The notes under the pieces are model-generated. The model was given only the letters and a program-made list of their open reading frames with translations, did not search any database and had not been told where the DNA came from. From Aspidapion aeneum (lineage: Eukaryota; Arthropoda; Insecta; Coleoptera; Brentidae), in the NCBI GenBank assembly GCA_963576565.1, contig OY755047.1:30913351-30977350 (forward strand): a stretch of DNA of 64,000 bases. The letters run 5' to 3'. Numbering within the stretch: position 1 is the first letter of the stretch; the number at the start of each line of letters is the position of its first letter. The translations under genes were made by a program, and so were the position numbers. This document shows, in pieces, positions 57,501 to 64,000 of this stretch.

Positions 57501-60500
57501 TGGCATTATGAATCTTTTGTTATACAGATAATAAACAAATATAATCGAAAGCAAGAAGCTCAAAGACTTAATAAAAACTTCAACTGTACATCTACTTTTG
57601 GCCAGCTGATATTGATTAAAACATTGGAATTTATTTAATTAAAAAAATAAGATAAAAACATTAAAGAAAAAAACTATGCATATTGTTTACTTAAAGCATT
57701 GTGTTTTCATACCTATACACTAACAAGCTACTTTGTTTTTTTTTGTACTTTTAATAATATACATTAATAAAAATTGCATTTTGTCAATCTACTTTTGGCC
57801 ACCAGTGTATGTCATTTTATCAGAGTATGTAATTTTCGGACAATCTTCCCTAGTTTTGTATCAAAACCACTTATAATTAGAGAGTACTGGCGAGAGCAAT
57901 TGGTGAAAATTGTTTAGAAAAAAAGACATCAAAAATATATTTTTTAAAATCTAAACCCAATGAATTATATACAAAGTAACTGGCCTACATTACGTATATT
58001 ATAGGACACTGAGGCAAAAATTTAAAGACTTTTTTTAGAGTGAGAACATACATAAATGGTAACTATTGCAACCTTTCTCTCTCTAGTTCTATCCACCGGT
58101 GGTATTGTGTGAAGAGATTGTGATTTGTCAGTATTTTTTTGATATTGTTTTTGGTAAACAAAAATAAAAAATGAGAACACGATGCGTTGCATGTACAAAC
58201 GAGTTTTATAAGAGTGAAAAGCCGGTTTCCTTTTTGACGTAAGTAGCTTTGATTATTTAAACAGCTCTATTAGTACTTAATCGCAGTACTGCGAACTTTC
58301 AAAACCACAGAATTTCATCGAAGAGTAAAAACCAATATCCAATATTTTTGCCTTACTTTGTATATATGTAAAGGGCTATCCAATTATATGTATATAAATC
58401 ATTGTCTAAACCTAAATGTAAAAAATACAGAAACAGACAAAATACGGCCTATGTCCGTATCTTTTTTTCTTATTTCATTGCAGTCTGTATATCTACCCTG
58501 TTATTGTACCCTAAGGCTTTGTTTAGGAACCGTGTATACTTACCATACAAATATTTCTGACAAATCTTCGAGCTTACACTAGGTCCCAATTGTTGAGGAT
58601 CACCAGCCAAGACTACTTGACCACTGGTACTTAGTAGGCCAATGGCACATGCTGACTCGGGCTCGCGCGCTTGCGCAGCTTCATCTAAATTACCAAAACA
58701 AACATTAGATTAACTGCTTAACTGATAGGGAGGGAGAAGAGATAGTTAATTGAAAAAGCAGGAAAATTAAAACGAAAACTAAAGAAAAAGGACGACACAG
58801 AGAAAGATACATTTGTTTAAATGTAAAACTGTAAAAAAAAAAGGTTCTTTCCAGTTGGTACAGCACGGCAACGGCACTTTTTAAAGGCAATTTATGCGAA
58901 AATAAAGCTTAACAATATCGTGTAAGAGCTTTACAATTTGTAGAAAAACACACGTTGTGTACAAAAATGATCTGGTTGGTCTTGATGCACGTGCACAAGT
59001 GTAATTTATTTGAATATTTCCCGGATAATAAAAGAAACAGCCAAATTATTTAGGAGTAACCGTGTCTTGCCATAGGCAGTTACACTTTTGTGACGTTTCC
59101 AACCTCGCTATTTATCATACGCATAGTAAGAGTAACAAAAAAATCTAAAAAATGTCTTTGAGTTGTTTTTACCTGTGCGTTTTTTTTTCAACATACAGTC
59201 AGCATCTTTTCATCCAGAGACAGTGAGTTTTGTCTTTAATTGACATACTTAATTTTTAATACATTTCTGGTTAGGAAATATGTTTATATCATGTCAAAGT
59301 CACAACAGTGTAACTGCCTATGCAAAGGACTATACCACGAACGAGTCCTTAAAAATTACCGATAATTGTTATAGAAGCTTGATGTTAACAATTTCACTCG
59401 TAAACGAAGAACAAGTGAAATAAATTAGGCTTGAATAAACATTATCCAGTTAATTTTTAAGGTTTGGTTTGTTTCTGGAATAAAAAAAACTGCTACTCTT
59501 TTTTGTTTACTTTTACGTATTTTGTGTATAGTTAAATGTAATGTAAATATACTTCTTATTCTGTCATATTCCAAAATTGATTGATTACGTAAAAACACTT
59601 GAGATTTGTTGACTTTGAAGTTTCTGCTGTATATAATGTCATGACAACGTGAACTTTTACCAGATAAGGGACAAATATACCTAGCTAAATGTATGATTGT
59701 CATTTTTAGCACAGTCAAATTTTCCCCCCAAAAATATTATTATAAAATTTAATGTGCAAATACTGGTTTTGTAAATAAGTTCAATAAGAACCCCATGTAA
59801 CTCGGATAATAACAACTTTTAAACTAACGTTAGACACCTTGTATGTATGACATACTTTAACTGTATACATAACATATTTTAAAGAAATAAAGACGCGACA
59901 AACCAATTAAAGTCACTGACACTCACATTCACTGGCATTTTACTAAAAAGGTTTCAGGGGTGTACCATCTAAACAAATACGTTTGTCCGTCACCCCGGTA
60001 TATATTTTGTCAAAAATCGTTTATTTTTATTTTCCGACGCTTGCGAATTAACAAGGACGGAAGTTATGAAGTTACGGACCGATAGTTACTTCCTTTGATT
60101 TTGATTTAAATATAGTTGACCTTGAAAAGTTTGTCACCTTTTCCTTAAAATTTTTCTTATATACAGGGTCTCTAAGATTACGTTTTTTTACTAAACACAA
60201 AATGGCACTTGTATGCAAGATATTAAAAAATATCCTCAGTACCTCAAAACAAAAGTGTATAACCAATTTATCCTTCCCATGCTCACCTATGGATCGTAGA
60301 TCAGGACATTTATAAAATTAAACATGGATAAGGCAACAAAAGCCCAAAGATCGATGGAAAGACAAATTATGTTACATGTAAAGCTAACAGATAGAAAAGG
60401 GAATAAATGGATAAGCAATAAAACAAAAGTACATAATATCACAAAAAAAGACGATCGATAGAACAAATCTATTGTAAACTGGTAAACTTGGGAAAATAAA

Positions 60501-61784
60501 AAGTATGATCTAAATGATTGAACACGGCGACAGACAGAGAAGAGTGGAAGATAAAGAAAGATAAATAGATATGAAGATAGGTACTTGAATGCGAAAAAGG
60601 TAAACGAGGAACACGCAGAAAAAGTATAAAGAAAAGGAGACTAGAGGGACAAAAAGACTGCGAACGATAAAACAACAAAGATTAAAACAGATAAAAACAA
60701 GAACGAGTGGTAAGAAAAAAACAAGGAGAGAAAAAAAATAGGGGAGAAAGAGAAGAAGAGAAGAGGAAGACAGAGAAAAAGAACAAGGTAGAGAGTGAGT
60801 TGAAGAGAAAACTTACCTATAAATACGACATCCGGACGATATTGCCCAGTGTATTTTCCCGCTAAGATCAAGGTGGTAACAATGATCCTGAATTGTTTCA
60901 GTTTCTCGGCAGGTACTGGGGTAACCGTTCGACCACCTTCTTGGTCAATGTCGACGTTTGTATATTTCATATATTCGTTTTGAATGCTATCTCTGAAAAT
61001 GAACAAGAGAAAAAGTAAGATACCATTTATAATGTTACGCGCGCACTGCACTCATCATTACATACTCGGTTCCTGCTCCGATCCGTGTTTATGTTGCTTA
61101 CAAAAGTGCATGAATGCTTAATATCTATTAGTTTTTTTCTCTTTAATTCCACTTTCCGAACTGATAAGACCAATAAAATGGAACTTACGTTTCTGCGTTG
61201 ATAGACATAACTCTTTTCAGTTCCTTCGTTGTGCAGTGCTTCGCCAGTCTTTGCAAAATCATGTTACACGCAGCGTTGGCGGGTGCGCAAACTATAATTC
61301 TCTTTTTGGTGTGTATTTTGATTTGCATAATAGCTTCCACGATGGTCATGGTTTTCCCTGTAAACAAAAGAAAAACAATTGGCCAAAGTCCAATTAAATA
61401 AATGACAAAGGAAAAAAAGACGACGACAGGCACGCTGTATGATGTGATAGTTTTAAAAAAATAAAGAAAATTTTTTATATTTTTTTAAGACTATAAAAAC
61501 TAATTTCGCAAACCGAGATAATGGTTCGGTATAAAATAAACTTGATGTTTTGTATAAAGAAACAACAAGGGAAGCAACAACGCTAAAACAGAATAAAACG
61601 AAAACAAATATAGATTTATAAAGGAAATATTCTAGTCTAGCCAGTGGGGGTATACATGTCAATATATATACCTGTTCCTGGTGGTCCATATACAATATAA
61701 GGCACATTCTTGGAGGTATTGTTCAATATTTTTAAAACAGCGGTTCTTTGTTCGTTGTTCCTATAGATGTCCTTGTTTAAAAAT
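42421..61784 (-). CDS. MOV10/MOV10L1-type SF1 RNA helicase, C-terminal 493 residues (10 exons; 5' part outside window)
   Basis: Exons in transcript order: 61784-61672, 61357-61189, 60992-60817, 58684-58544, 54745-54588, 53663-53506, 51808-51676, 50910-50737, 46588-46474 and 42566-42421. All have GT-AG borders and the phases join without a break. The protein shows motif I GPPGTGKT, Ia IIVCAPANAACNMI, II DEAAQAREPE, III VVLAGDPQQLGP, a NFRSHPGILELPNELFY segment, motif V VGTTEAFQGREKRV and motif VI RFNVAITRAKSKLIVIGNP. This set and spacing mark the Upf1-like SF1 subgroup and, within it, the MOV10/MOV10L1 (Armitage) family: ATP-driven 5'-3' RNA helicases acting in mRNP remodelling, RNA silencing and transposon control. 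I cannot separate MOV10 from MOV10L1 without an alignment. Introns range from about 0.2 to 3.9 kb or more and are filled with mobile elements. The reconstructed frame has no disabling change. Confidence 0.92.
42862..43889. mobile_element. Non-autonomous transposon with CCCAAGTAACATTT ends, in the last helicase intron
   Basis: CCCAAGTAACATTT at the left is mirrored by AAATGTTACTTGGG at the right. The interior repeats TTATAAAACCTTA-like and GGTGGC motifs and contains a minisatellite. No coding frame. Confidence 0.8.
43190..43450. repeat. Short degenerate tandem repeat, TTTTGATACACGCTATT-like units
   Basis: Roughly a dozen variants of TTTGATACGCGCTATTTT, about 18-21 bp each, nested in the CCCAAGTAAC element. 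Confidence 0.8.
44380..44530. repeat. Cluster of CTTTTTATCCC motifs, direct and inverted
   Basis: CTTTTTATCC-type units near 44386, 44396, 44415 and 44440 are followed by inverse GGGATAAAAAGTG units at 44473 and 44506, so the cluster can fold back. Confidence 0.65.
45402..46317. mobile_element. Element with TGGCTAAGCGG ends containing a 469-bp internal duplication
   Basis: TGGCTAAGCGGGCACAGAAA and the following TTTTGTTTCTC are mirrored at 46280-46317. Internally, a block opening ATGCAACATGCATTG (45455) recurs at 45924 with a 469-bp period through GGACCCCCGTGGGTGTACAG. The first copy of that block ends with a decayed form of the right terminus, so the duplication includes one end. Confidence 0.75.
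46474..46588 (-). CDS. Helicase exon with motif VI
   Basis: Encodes RFNVAITRAKSKLIVIGNP and QCLVTDKNWTKMMQMCSRK. The donor is AAAG before GTAAACAA. Reading past the donor gives an AT-rich tail ending at 46388, which looks like intron. Confidence 0.88.
46612..46830. repeat. Partial copy of the ATGGATCC repeat, beside a splice acceptor
   Basis: It begins ATGGATCCTTGACTGATACT and runs through CCTAGCC..ATTAGCACACTCC and the ATATTCCGAAAACCGCATAT block, matching the 30262-30743 arm. It starts about 20 bp from the intron side of the 46588 acceptor. Confidence 0.75.
47500..49085 (-). pseudogene. Decayed C2H2 zinc-finger array that inverts near 48840
   Basis: On the minus strand from about 48830 down to 47500, units of about 91 bp encode fingers such as YKCNQCDYKTCQKTYLKKHF with H-x3-H, alternating with WFKCSHCDYNAKRKS. 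Eight units between 48068 and 48710 are evenly spaced; two or three weaker ones lie further down. The frame shifts between fingers and carries stops, so no long protein results. From about 48840 to 49085 the same finger sequence appears on the plus strand (QCDYKTIRKAHLK; later CDYKTIQKTYLKR). It lies inside a helicase intron. It resembles fragments of lineage-expanded insect zinc-finger genes; the parent gene is unknown. Confidence 0.8.
49260..50515 (+). pseudogene. Decayed LINE reverse transcriptase, same family as 61864-62997
   Basis: Recognisable pieces in order: EEWKTSYITTIHKKGSRDVC, EAEEQA near 49513, LLYVDLKKAYDSVP (motif A, about 49615-49650), NKGLKQGCCLSPTLFKIYLE (motif B, about 50090), LYTLCFANDQIVLAQDYDD (motif C, FADD changed to FAND) and DYWRRAAGKSKLERV. 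Several stops and frame changes break it. About 350 bp of foreign AT-rich sequence separates motif A from B (49680-50025). Confidence 0.85.
50737..50910 (-). CDS. Helicase exon with motif V
   Basis: 58 whole codons: VYKVREALRSKYEDIEVGTT, then EAFQGREKRVMIISTVRAQE and a DKRYKLGFVSNVK end. Acceptor CAATTTTAG, donor AAG before GTAATG. Confidence 0.92.
51676..51808 (-). CDS. Helicase exon before motif V
   Basis: Encodes YFNPNEVQMVVKYVEAL and KPCDIGVVTPYIRQ, the family segment preceding motif V. Completes the split AGT codon from the previous exon. Donor CAG before GTAAGA. Confidence 0.9.
52120..52790 (+). pseudogene. Decayed jockey-like LINE reverse transcriptase fragment
   Basis: Frames contain CTPKGSNLGPLLFINAFNK (the PQGS..GPLLF motif), then VESLAFADDFKLFVE (catalytic FADD) and, in another frame, VSELKDLGVTFDANLSFLSH, then YGSVI-like decayed sequence. 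Order and spacing match jockey/R1-type RTs. Stops and frameshifts make it dead. It differs from the other LINE family in this gene and lies in a helicase intron, antisense to the gene. Confidence 0.8.
53506..53663 (-). CDS. Helicase exon between motif IV and V regions
   Basis: Encodes AMSLRAKSDPLATILLHSLL, then SLEFSAILSKERREGRSPS. The ERREGRSPS stretch is a family landmark. Acceptor TCTTTTAG, donor CCGAG before GTAACA. Confidence 0.85.
53764..54140. repeat. Insertion flanked by 65-70 bp direct repeats, with a tRNA-like core
   Basis: TTGCAAATAATGCAAGGACC plus the following ATAAA..AAGTGAAATTAAAGAAAGAAA occurs at 53765-53830 and again at 54074-54137. Between them lies a tRNA-like cloverleaf and about 160 bp of other sequence. 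The duplicated flank is much longer than any normal target-site duplication. Confidence 0.7.
53841..53912 (-). tRNA. tRNA-like cloverleaf (pseudo-tRNA or SINE head), anticodon position ACA
   Basis: 72 nt on the minus strand fold fully. The acceptor stem GCTTCGG/CCGAAGC is perfect over 7 bp. The D arm is GTTC/GAGC, the anticodon stem TTTGC/GTAAG has wobbles and a 7-nt loop GTACAGA, and the T arm is CCGGG/CCCGG. Internal promoter boxes resemble TGGTTCAATGTTTAGAGCG and GGTTCTAGTCC; the B box departs from the GGTTCGA consensus. Anticodon ACA (Cys UGU) is not normally used in eukaryotes. It is more likely a tRNA-derived repeat or pseudogene than a working tRNA. No intron is evident. Confidence 0.5.
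54588..54745 (-). CDS. Helicase exon with the NFRSHPGI segment
   Basis: Encodes DVSILERLWKLPLYQND and LNFRSHPGILELPNELFYEN. The latter corresponds to motif IV-type NYRSHPAIL in MOV10 proteins. Acceptor TTTGTTACAG, donor CAG before GTAAGT. Confidence 0.92.
54770..55045. repeat. Partial copy of the ATGGATCC repeat beside a second splice acceptor
   Basis: It opens ATGGATGCATGATGGATCAG and continues through TTCCTAGCCCATTAGCACAC, the GTGTCGAACACTATTTT block and GAAGCTATCGTGGG. Orientation matches the 46612 copy. It begins about 25 bp from the 54745 acceptor and is cut at the far end next to a hAT MITE. Confidence 0.8.
55054..55366. mobile_element. 313-bp hAT MITE with perfect 16-bp ends and 8-bp duplication
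   Basis: Ends CAGTGGCGGATCCAGG and its exact complement. CTAGGGTA flanks both sides (55046-55053 and 55367-55374). This is the clearest hAT signature in the window. No coding frame. Confidence 0.92.
55375..56219. other. Intronic AT-rich sequence
   Basis: No exon, element end or repeat recognised. Confidence 0.4.
56220..57807 (-). mobile_element. Tc1-like DNA transposon with IR/DR ends
   Basis: 1588 bp between TA dinucleotides (56218-56219 and 57808-57809). The outer ends are CACTGGTGGGCAAAAGTAG and its inverse. A second, inner copy of the CAAAAGTAGATTGACA motif lies about 195 bp inside each end (56418-56440 and 57586-57608). This gives the double-repeat architecture known from Sleeping Beauty-type Tc1 elements. 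It encodes a broken transposase on the minus strand. Confidence 0.93.
56493..57506 (-). pseudogene. Tc1-like transposase, frameshifted
   Basis: The N-terminal part starts MPRGIVLSTDIKTRIIDDYR and has two helix-turn-helix-like segments (VTQANIARKYSLLSATVGQI; TSKDLEEHGVGSVSCTIRRRL), stopping at 57180. After a region with stops and shifts, the C-terminal frame carries the last two catalytic residues: the Asp of HDNEPKH and the Glu of SPDLNPIEN. There are 34 residues between them (DD34E, Tc1 type). The first Asp region is damaged, so the element cannot move itself. Confidence 0.9.
58544..58684 (-). CDS. Helicase exon with motifs II and III
   Basis: With the preceding G it starts DEAAQAREPESACAIG and continues GQVVLAGDPQQLGPSV. 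The DEAA box coordinates Mg-ATP. Acceptor GTAATTTAG, donor TATG before GTAAGT. Confidence 0.93.
59067..59325. mobile_element. MITE with TTGCATAGGCAGTTACAC ends
   Basis: TTGCCATAGGCAGTTACACT at the left is mirrored by AGTGTAACTGCCTATGCAA at the right, with GTGACG/GTCAC continuing inward. About 259 bp, non-coding, in a helicase intron. Confidence 0.7.
60238..60440 (+). pseudogene. LINE C-terminal fragment
   Basis: One frame reads YLKTKVYNQFILPMLTYGS, then a stop, then KATKAQRSMERQIMLHVKL and DRKGNKWISNKTKV. This is the common endonuclease-RT tail block (LPVLTYG...QR.MER.ML...DR.RN..I...T). Only about 65 codons remain. Confidence 0.7.
60817..60992 (-). CDS. Helicase exon between motifs Ia and II
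   Basis: Encodes DSIQNEYMKYTNVDIDQ and LKQFRIIVTTLILAGKY, then RPDVVFI. The last leads into motif II in the next exon. FRIIVTTLILAG is a family landmark. Acceptor TTTTCAG, donor ATAG before GTAAGT. Confidence 0.92.
61189..61357 (-). CDS. Helicase exon completing motif I and carrying motif Ia
   Basis: Starts GG AAA ACC, completing GTGKT, then MTIVEAIMQIKIHTKKR and IIVCAPANAACNMILQRL. Acceptor TTTACAG, donor GAAAC before GTAAGT. Confidence 0.93.
61672..61784 (-). CDS. Helicase exon with the Walker A start; most 5' exon visible
   Basis: Encodes FLNKDIYRNNEQRTAVLKIL and VPYIVYGPPGTG. The Q of NNEQRTAV is in the Q-motif position of SF1 helicases. It begins in mid-codon, so at least one more exon lies upstream, beyond the LINE fragment and probably beyond the window. 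Confidence 0.92.
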
Positions 61785-61863
61785 CTAAAACAAAAAATTA
61801 TAAGCATATGTAGAACTAACTTTATAAATGTGTTAGCAAAAAATTATAAGCATATGTAGAACT

Positions 61864-62997
61864 AACTTCTCCTCGGCCTTCCTCGTTTTCTTCGGCCAGT
61901 TGGTTTCCATTGTAATATTTGTTTAGGTAGTCTTCCATCATCCATTCTTTGTACATGTCCGTACCACACCAATTGTTTTGTTCTTATATCATCCACTAGA
62001 GTACGTTCACCCACTGTCATAATTTCTCTTATTCTTTGATTGGTAACTCTTTCTCTTTTTGATTTCCCTGCTGCTCTTCTCCAATAGTCCATCTCCGTAG
62101 CGGAAAGCATTTTTTCTGTTCTATCTTTGATTGGCCATACTTCTGAGCCGTATGTAATAATACTGTTAACAATGGTGTTATATATAAGCTTTTTGTTATG
62201 TTTTGATATACTCTGGTCCCAAATTATTCCATTTAATAAAGTTATTGCTTTTCTTCCTTGTACGTTTCTATCTTTTATAGCTTTGTCTAGTGTTCCGTCA
62301 GCTGTAATTTTTAGACCCAAGTATTTATACTCATCACAGGACTGAATTCGCTGCCCAGTATTTAAGATTAGATCCTGTTTCGTTCCACCAATACACATAT
62401 ACTCTGTCTTATTGATATTAACCTCTAGTCCCCACTTATTGTACTCTTCTATTAGTTTTCGTGTCATATATTCGAGGTCGTCATAATCCTGAGCCACCAC
62501 TATCTGATCATCGGCGAAACATAAAGTATACAAGGTGGTTTCATCCAAAGGAATTCCCATGTTTTGGCATTTTCTCTTCCAGACTTTAAGGACCTGCTCC
62601 AAATATATCTTGAAGAGCGTAGGCGAGATACAGCAACCTTGTTTAAGACCTTTATTTACTTGAAAGCCTTTGGTTAGTTTTCCTTTTATTTTAACTTTTG
62701 CCTTACTATTGCGGTATAACTCTTTGATGGCCTTAATTAGTTGTACGCTTATGTTTGTCTTTTCCAACGCTTTCCAAAGTAGATTTAGTGGTATACTATC
62801 ATATGCCTTCTGCAAATCTACGTAAAGCAGATGGAGCTCTTGTCCGTATGCCATTTTCTTTTCAATAACTTGGGTTATACAAAAGAGATGATCTGAAGTC
62901 GATCTACCCGCCCTGAAACCAGCTTGTTCTTCTGCCTCCATATCTTTATATTCGCTCTCCACTTTATTTCTTATTATTTTGCCATATATTCTCCTAA
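61864..62997 (-). mobile_element. LINE fragment with an open reverse-transcriptase frame, truncated at both ends
   Basis: An uninterrupted frame of about 375 codons covers the RT. In the translation starting at 63043, YVDLQKAYDS (Asp at 76) is motif A, QGCCISPTLF (135-144) motif B and FADD (176-179) motif C. NKTEYM, DYWRRAAGKSKRERV and the GRRKRGRPRR tail follow. The apparent start codon is in flanking DNA. The frame begins inside the RT at RRIYGKI and ends just after GRPRR, where a full element would continue, so both the endonuclease and the 3' end are missing. The missing 3' end is unusual for target-primed insertion. Confidence 0.85.
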
Positions 62998-63016
62998 CTA
63001 ACTTTATAAATGTGTA

Positions 63017-64000
63017 TTTATATAACTTGTATAACGAAATCATAACATTTTCTTAAAAAAACTATTGGATTAAACTTTATAGTTACTAGTCACCAGATAT
63101 ATAAAAATGGAAATGAAAAAGCCATTTTTATATATAACCTACAAGGATGATAAGTAACAGGCTGAATTTTTTTCGTGACTAGCTTTATTTTGTTGAGCCG
63201 CCAAACTGTTTCCTCTGTAAAAGGTCTTGAAAGTAATTCTTAAGGGAGTGGCTGTAATAAACTTATCAGTAACAATTCCGTTTTTGCTTAAATCTAAAGA
63301 TCTTATGATAACAAACGTAAAACAATTAAAAATTACAAACATGTCAAATAAACCAGATAAAAAAAGTGATTAGTAACCGGCAAATTTTATTTTCTGTGGC
63401 TTAAAAAAATGTTTTTGAAAATAAATGGTAACATTGTCCCCCAAATCGTGTGATTCGTTTAGTCAGTCCCCAGCTGAAAAGATTTTATTATAAAAAAAAT
63501 ATTAGTAACATGGGAACAAAAATACTACATGAAGGCTAGTTGGTCTCTAGTAGAAACAAATAAAAAACCCAAAAGTTTAATTTACTTCCCTCCTCTATAA
63601 AGTTATGTAGAATTAATATTGCCCACTTTGAGAAACGCTAGAGAGCTGAGATTTGGCAGACTGATAAAATTTATAATATACTATTTAAAAAAATATATTC
63701 ATTTCAAAAAGAAAACTAAAAAGGTAAAATATGTAAAGCGATCGGGAATGGGCATCGCGAAAGGCAGTTCTAAACATTATTCTACAGATTTTTCTACTTT
63801 AAAACTCAATATTATCCAAATCCTTTAAAATCATAACAAAAACATTTCATGTAAAAAAAGGCCAAGCACGCGAAATGGTATTCCGTAAAAAGGATTGAAA
63901 TCAAGGTATAGCCCCGTTTTTTAAACATTTCCAAATTAGTAATAACCTTTTATTTTAAAATGTCTATTGAAAAACTTGGCTATACTTTGATCTCAATCGT
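63017..64000. other. Intronic sequence with dispersed repeat
   Basis: No helicase exon was found here. About 63145-63420, with AAGTAACAGGCTGAATTTTT and TTAGTAACCGGCAAATTTTA, resembles parts of 19970-20050 and 34230-34300. The rest is AT-rich with no recognised feature. Confidence 0.45.

Overview
This window looks like repeat-dense, AT-rich chromosomal DNA of an insect, possibly a beetle. Coding exons are short, follow GT-AG splicing and are separated by long introns. The mobile elements (BEL/Pao, Tc1-like, hAT-type MITEs, endonuclease-RT LINEs) are typical of insect genomes. The order-level guess rests only on this general look.

Two host genes can be supported. The first is a plus-strand gene whose last two coding exons (14156..14386 and 15318..15480) encode a Tyr/Trp-rich tail ending in a basic patch; I do not recognise it. 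The second is a minus-strand gene covering about 42.4-61.8 kb. Ten exons, all consistent in reading phase, give the C-terminal 493 residues of a MOV10/MOV10L1-type SF1 RNA helicase with motifs I, Ia, II, III, IV, V and VI. Its 5' half lies beyond the right edge. Its true last exon (42421..42566) is 3.9 kb downstream of an exon that, if read through, would appear to end the protein earlier.

Layout. 0-2.3 kb: LINE scrap, a 270-bp tandem repeat and a 56-bp palindromic micro-element. 2.4-12.7 kb: a foldback with arms of about 1 kb, whose centre was split by a complete BEL/Pao retrotransposon (3709..11662; 709-bp LTRs that look identical, 5-bp target duplication, one intact 1763-residue gag-pol frame). 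14-15.5 kb: gene 1. 15.8-42 kb: no convincing gene, but a dense series of MITEs, foldbacks and tandem duplications. These include a 1-kb palindrome (35142..36160) and a 1.1-kb unit repeated three times, each copy carrying a broken ankyrin-like exon. 42.4-64 kb: the helicase gene. Its introns hold non-autonomous transposons, a decayed C2H2 zinc-finger array that flips strand, several LINE fragments, a tRNA-like cloverleaf, a hAT MITE with a perfect 8-bp duplication and a Tc1-like element with IR/DR ends.

The BEL/Pao element is the only complete, apparently intact mobile element. The Tc1 transposase and zinc-finger array are broken, and the LINEs are truncated or degenerate. If the helicase belongs to the RNA-silencing branch of its family, the locus is a transposon-control-type gene that is itself filled with transposon debris. 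The functional link is inference.
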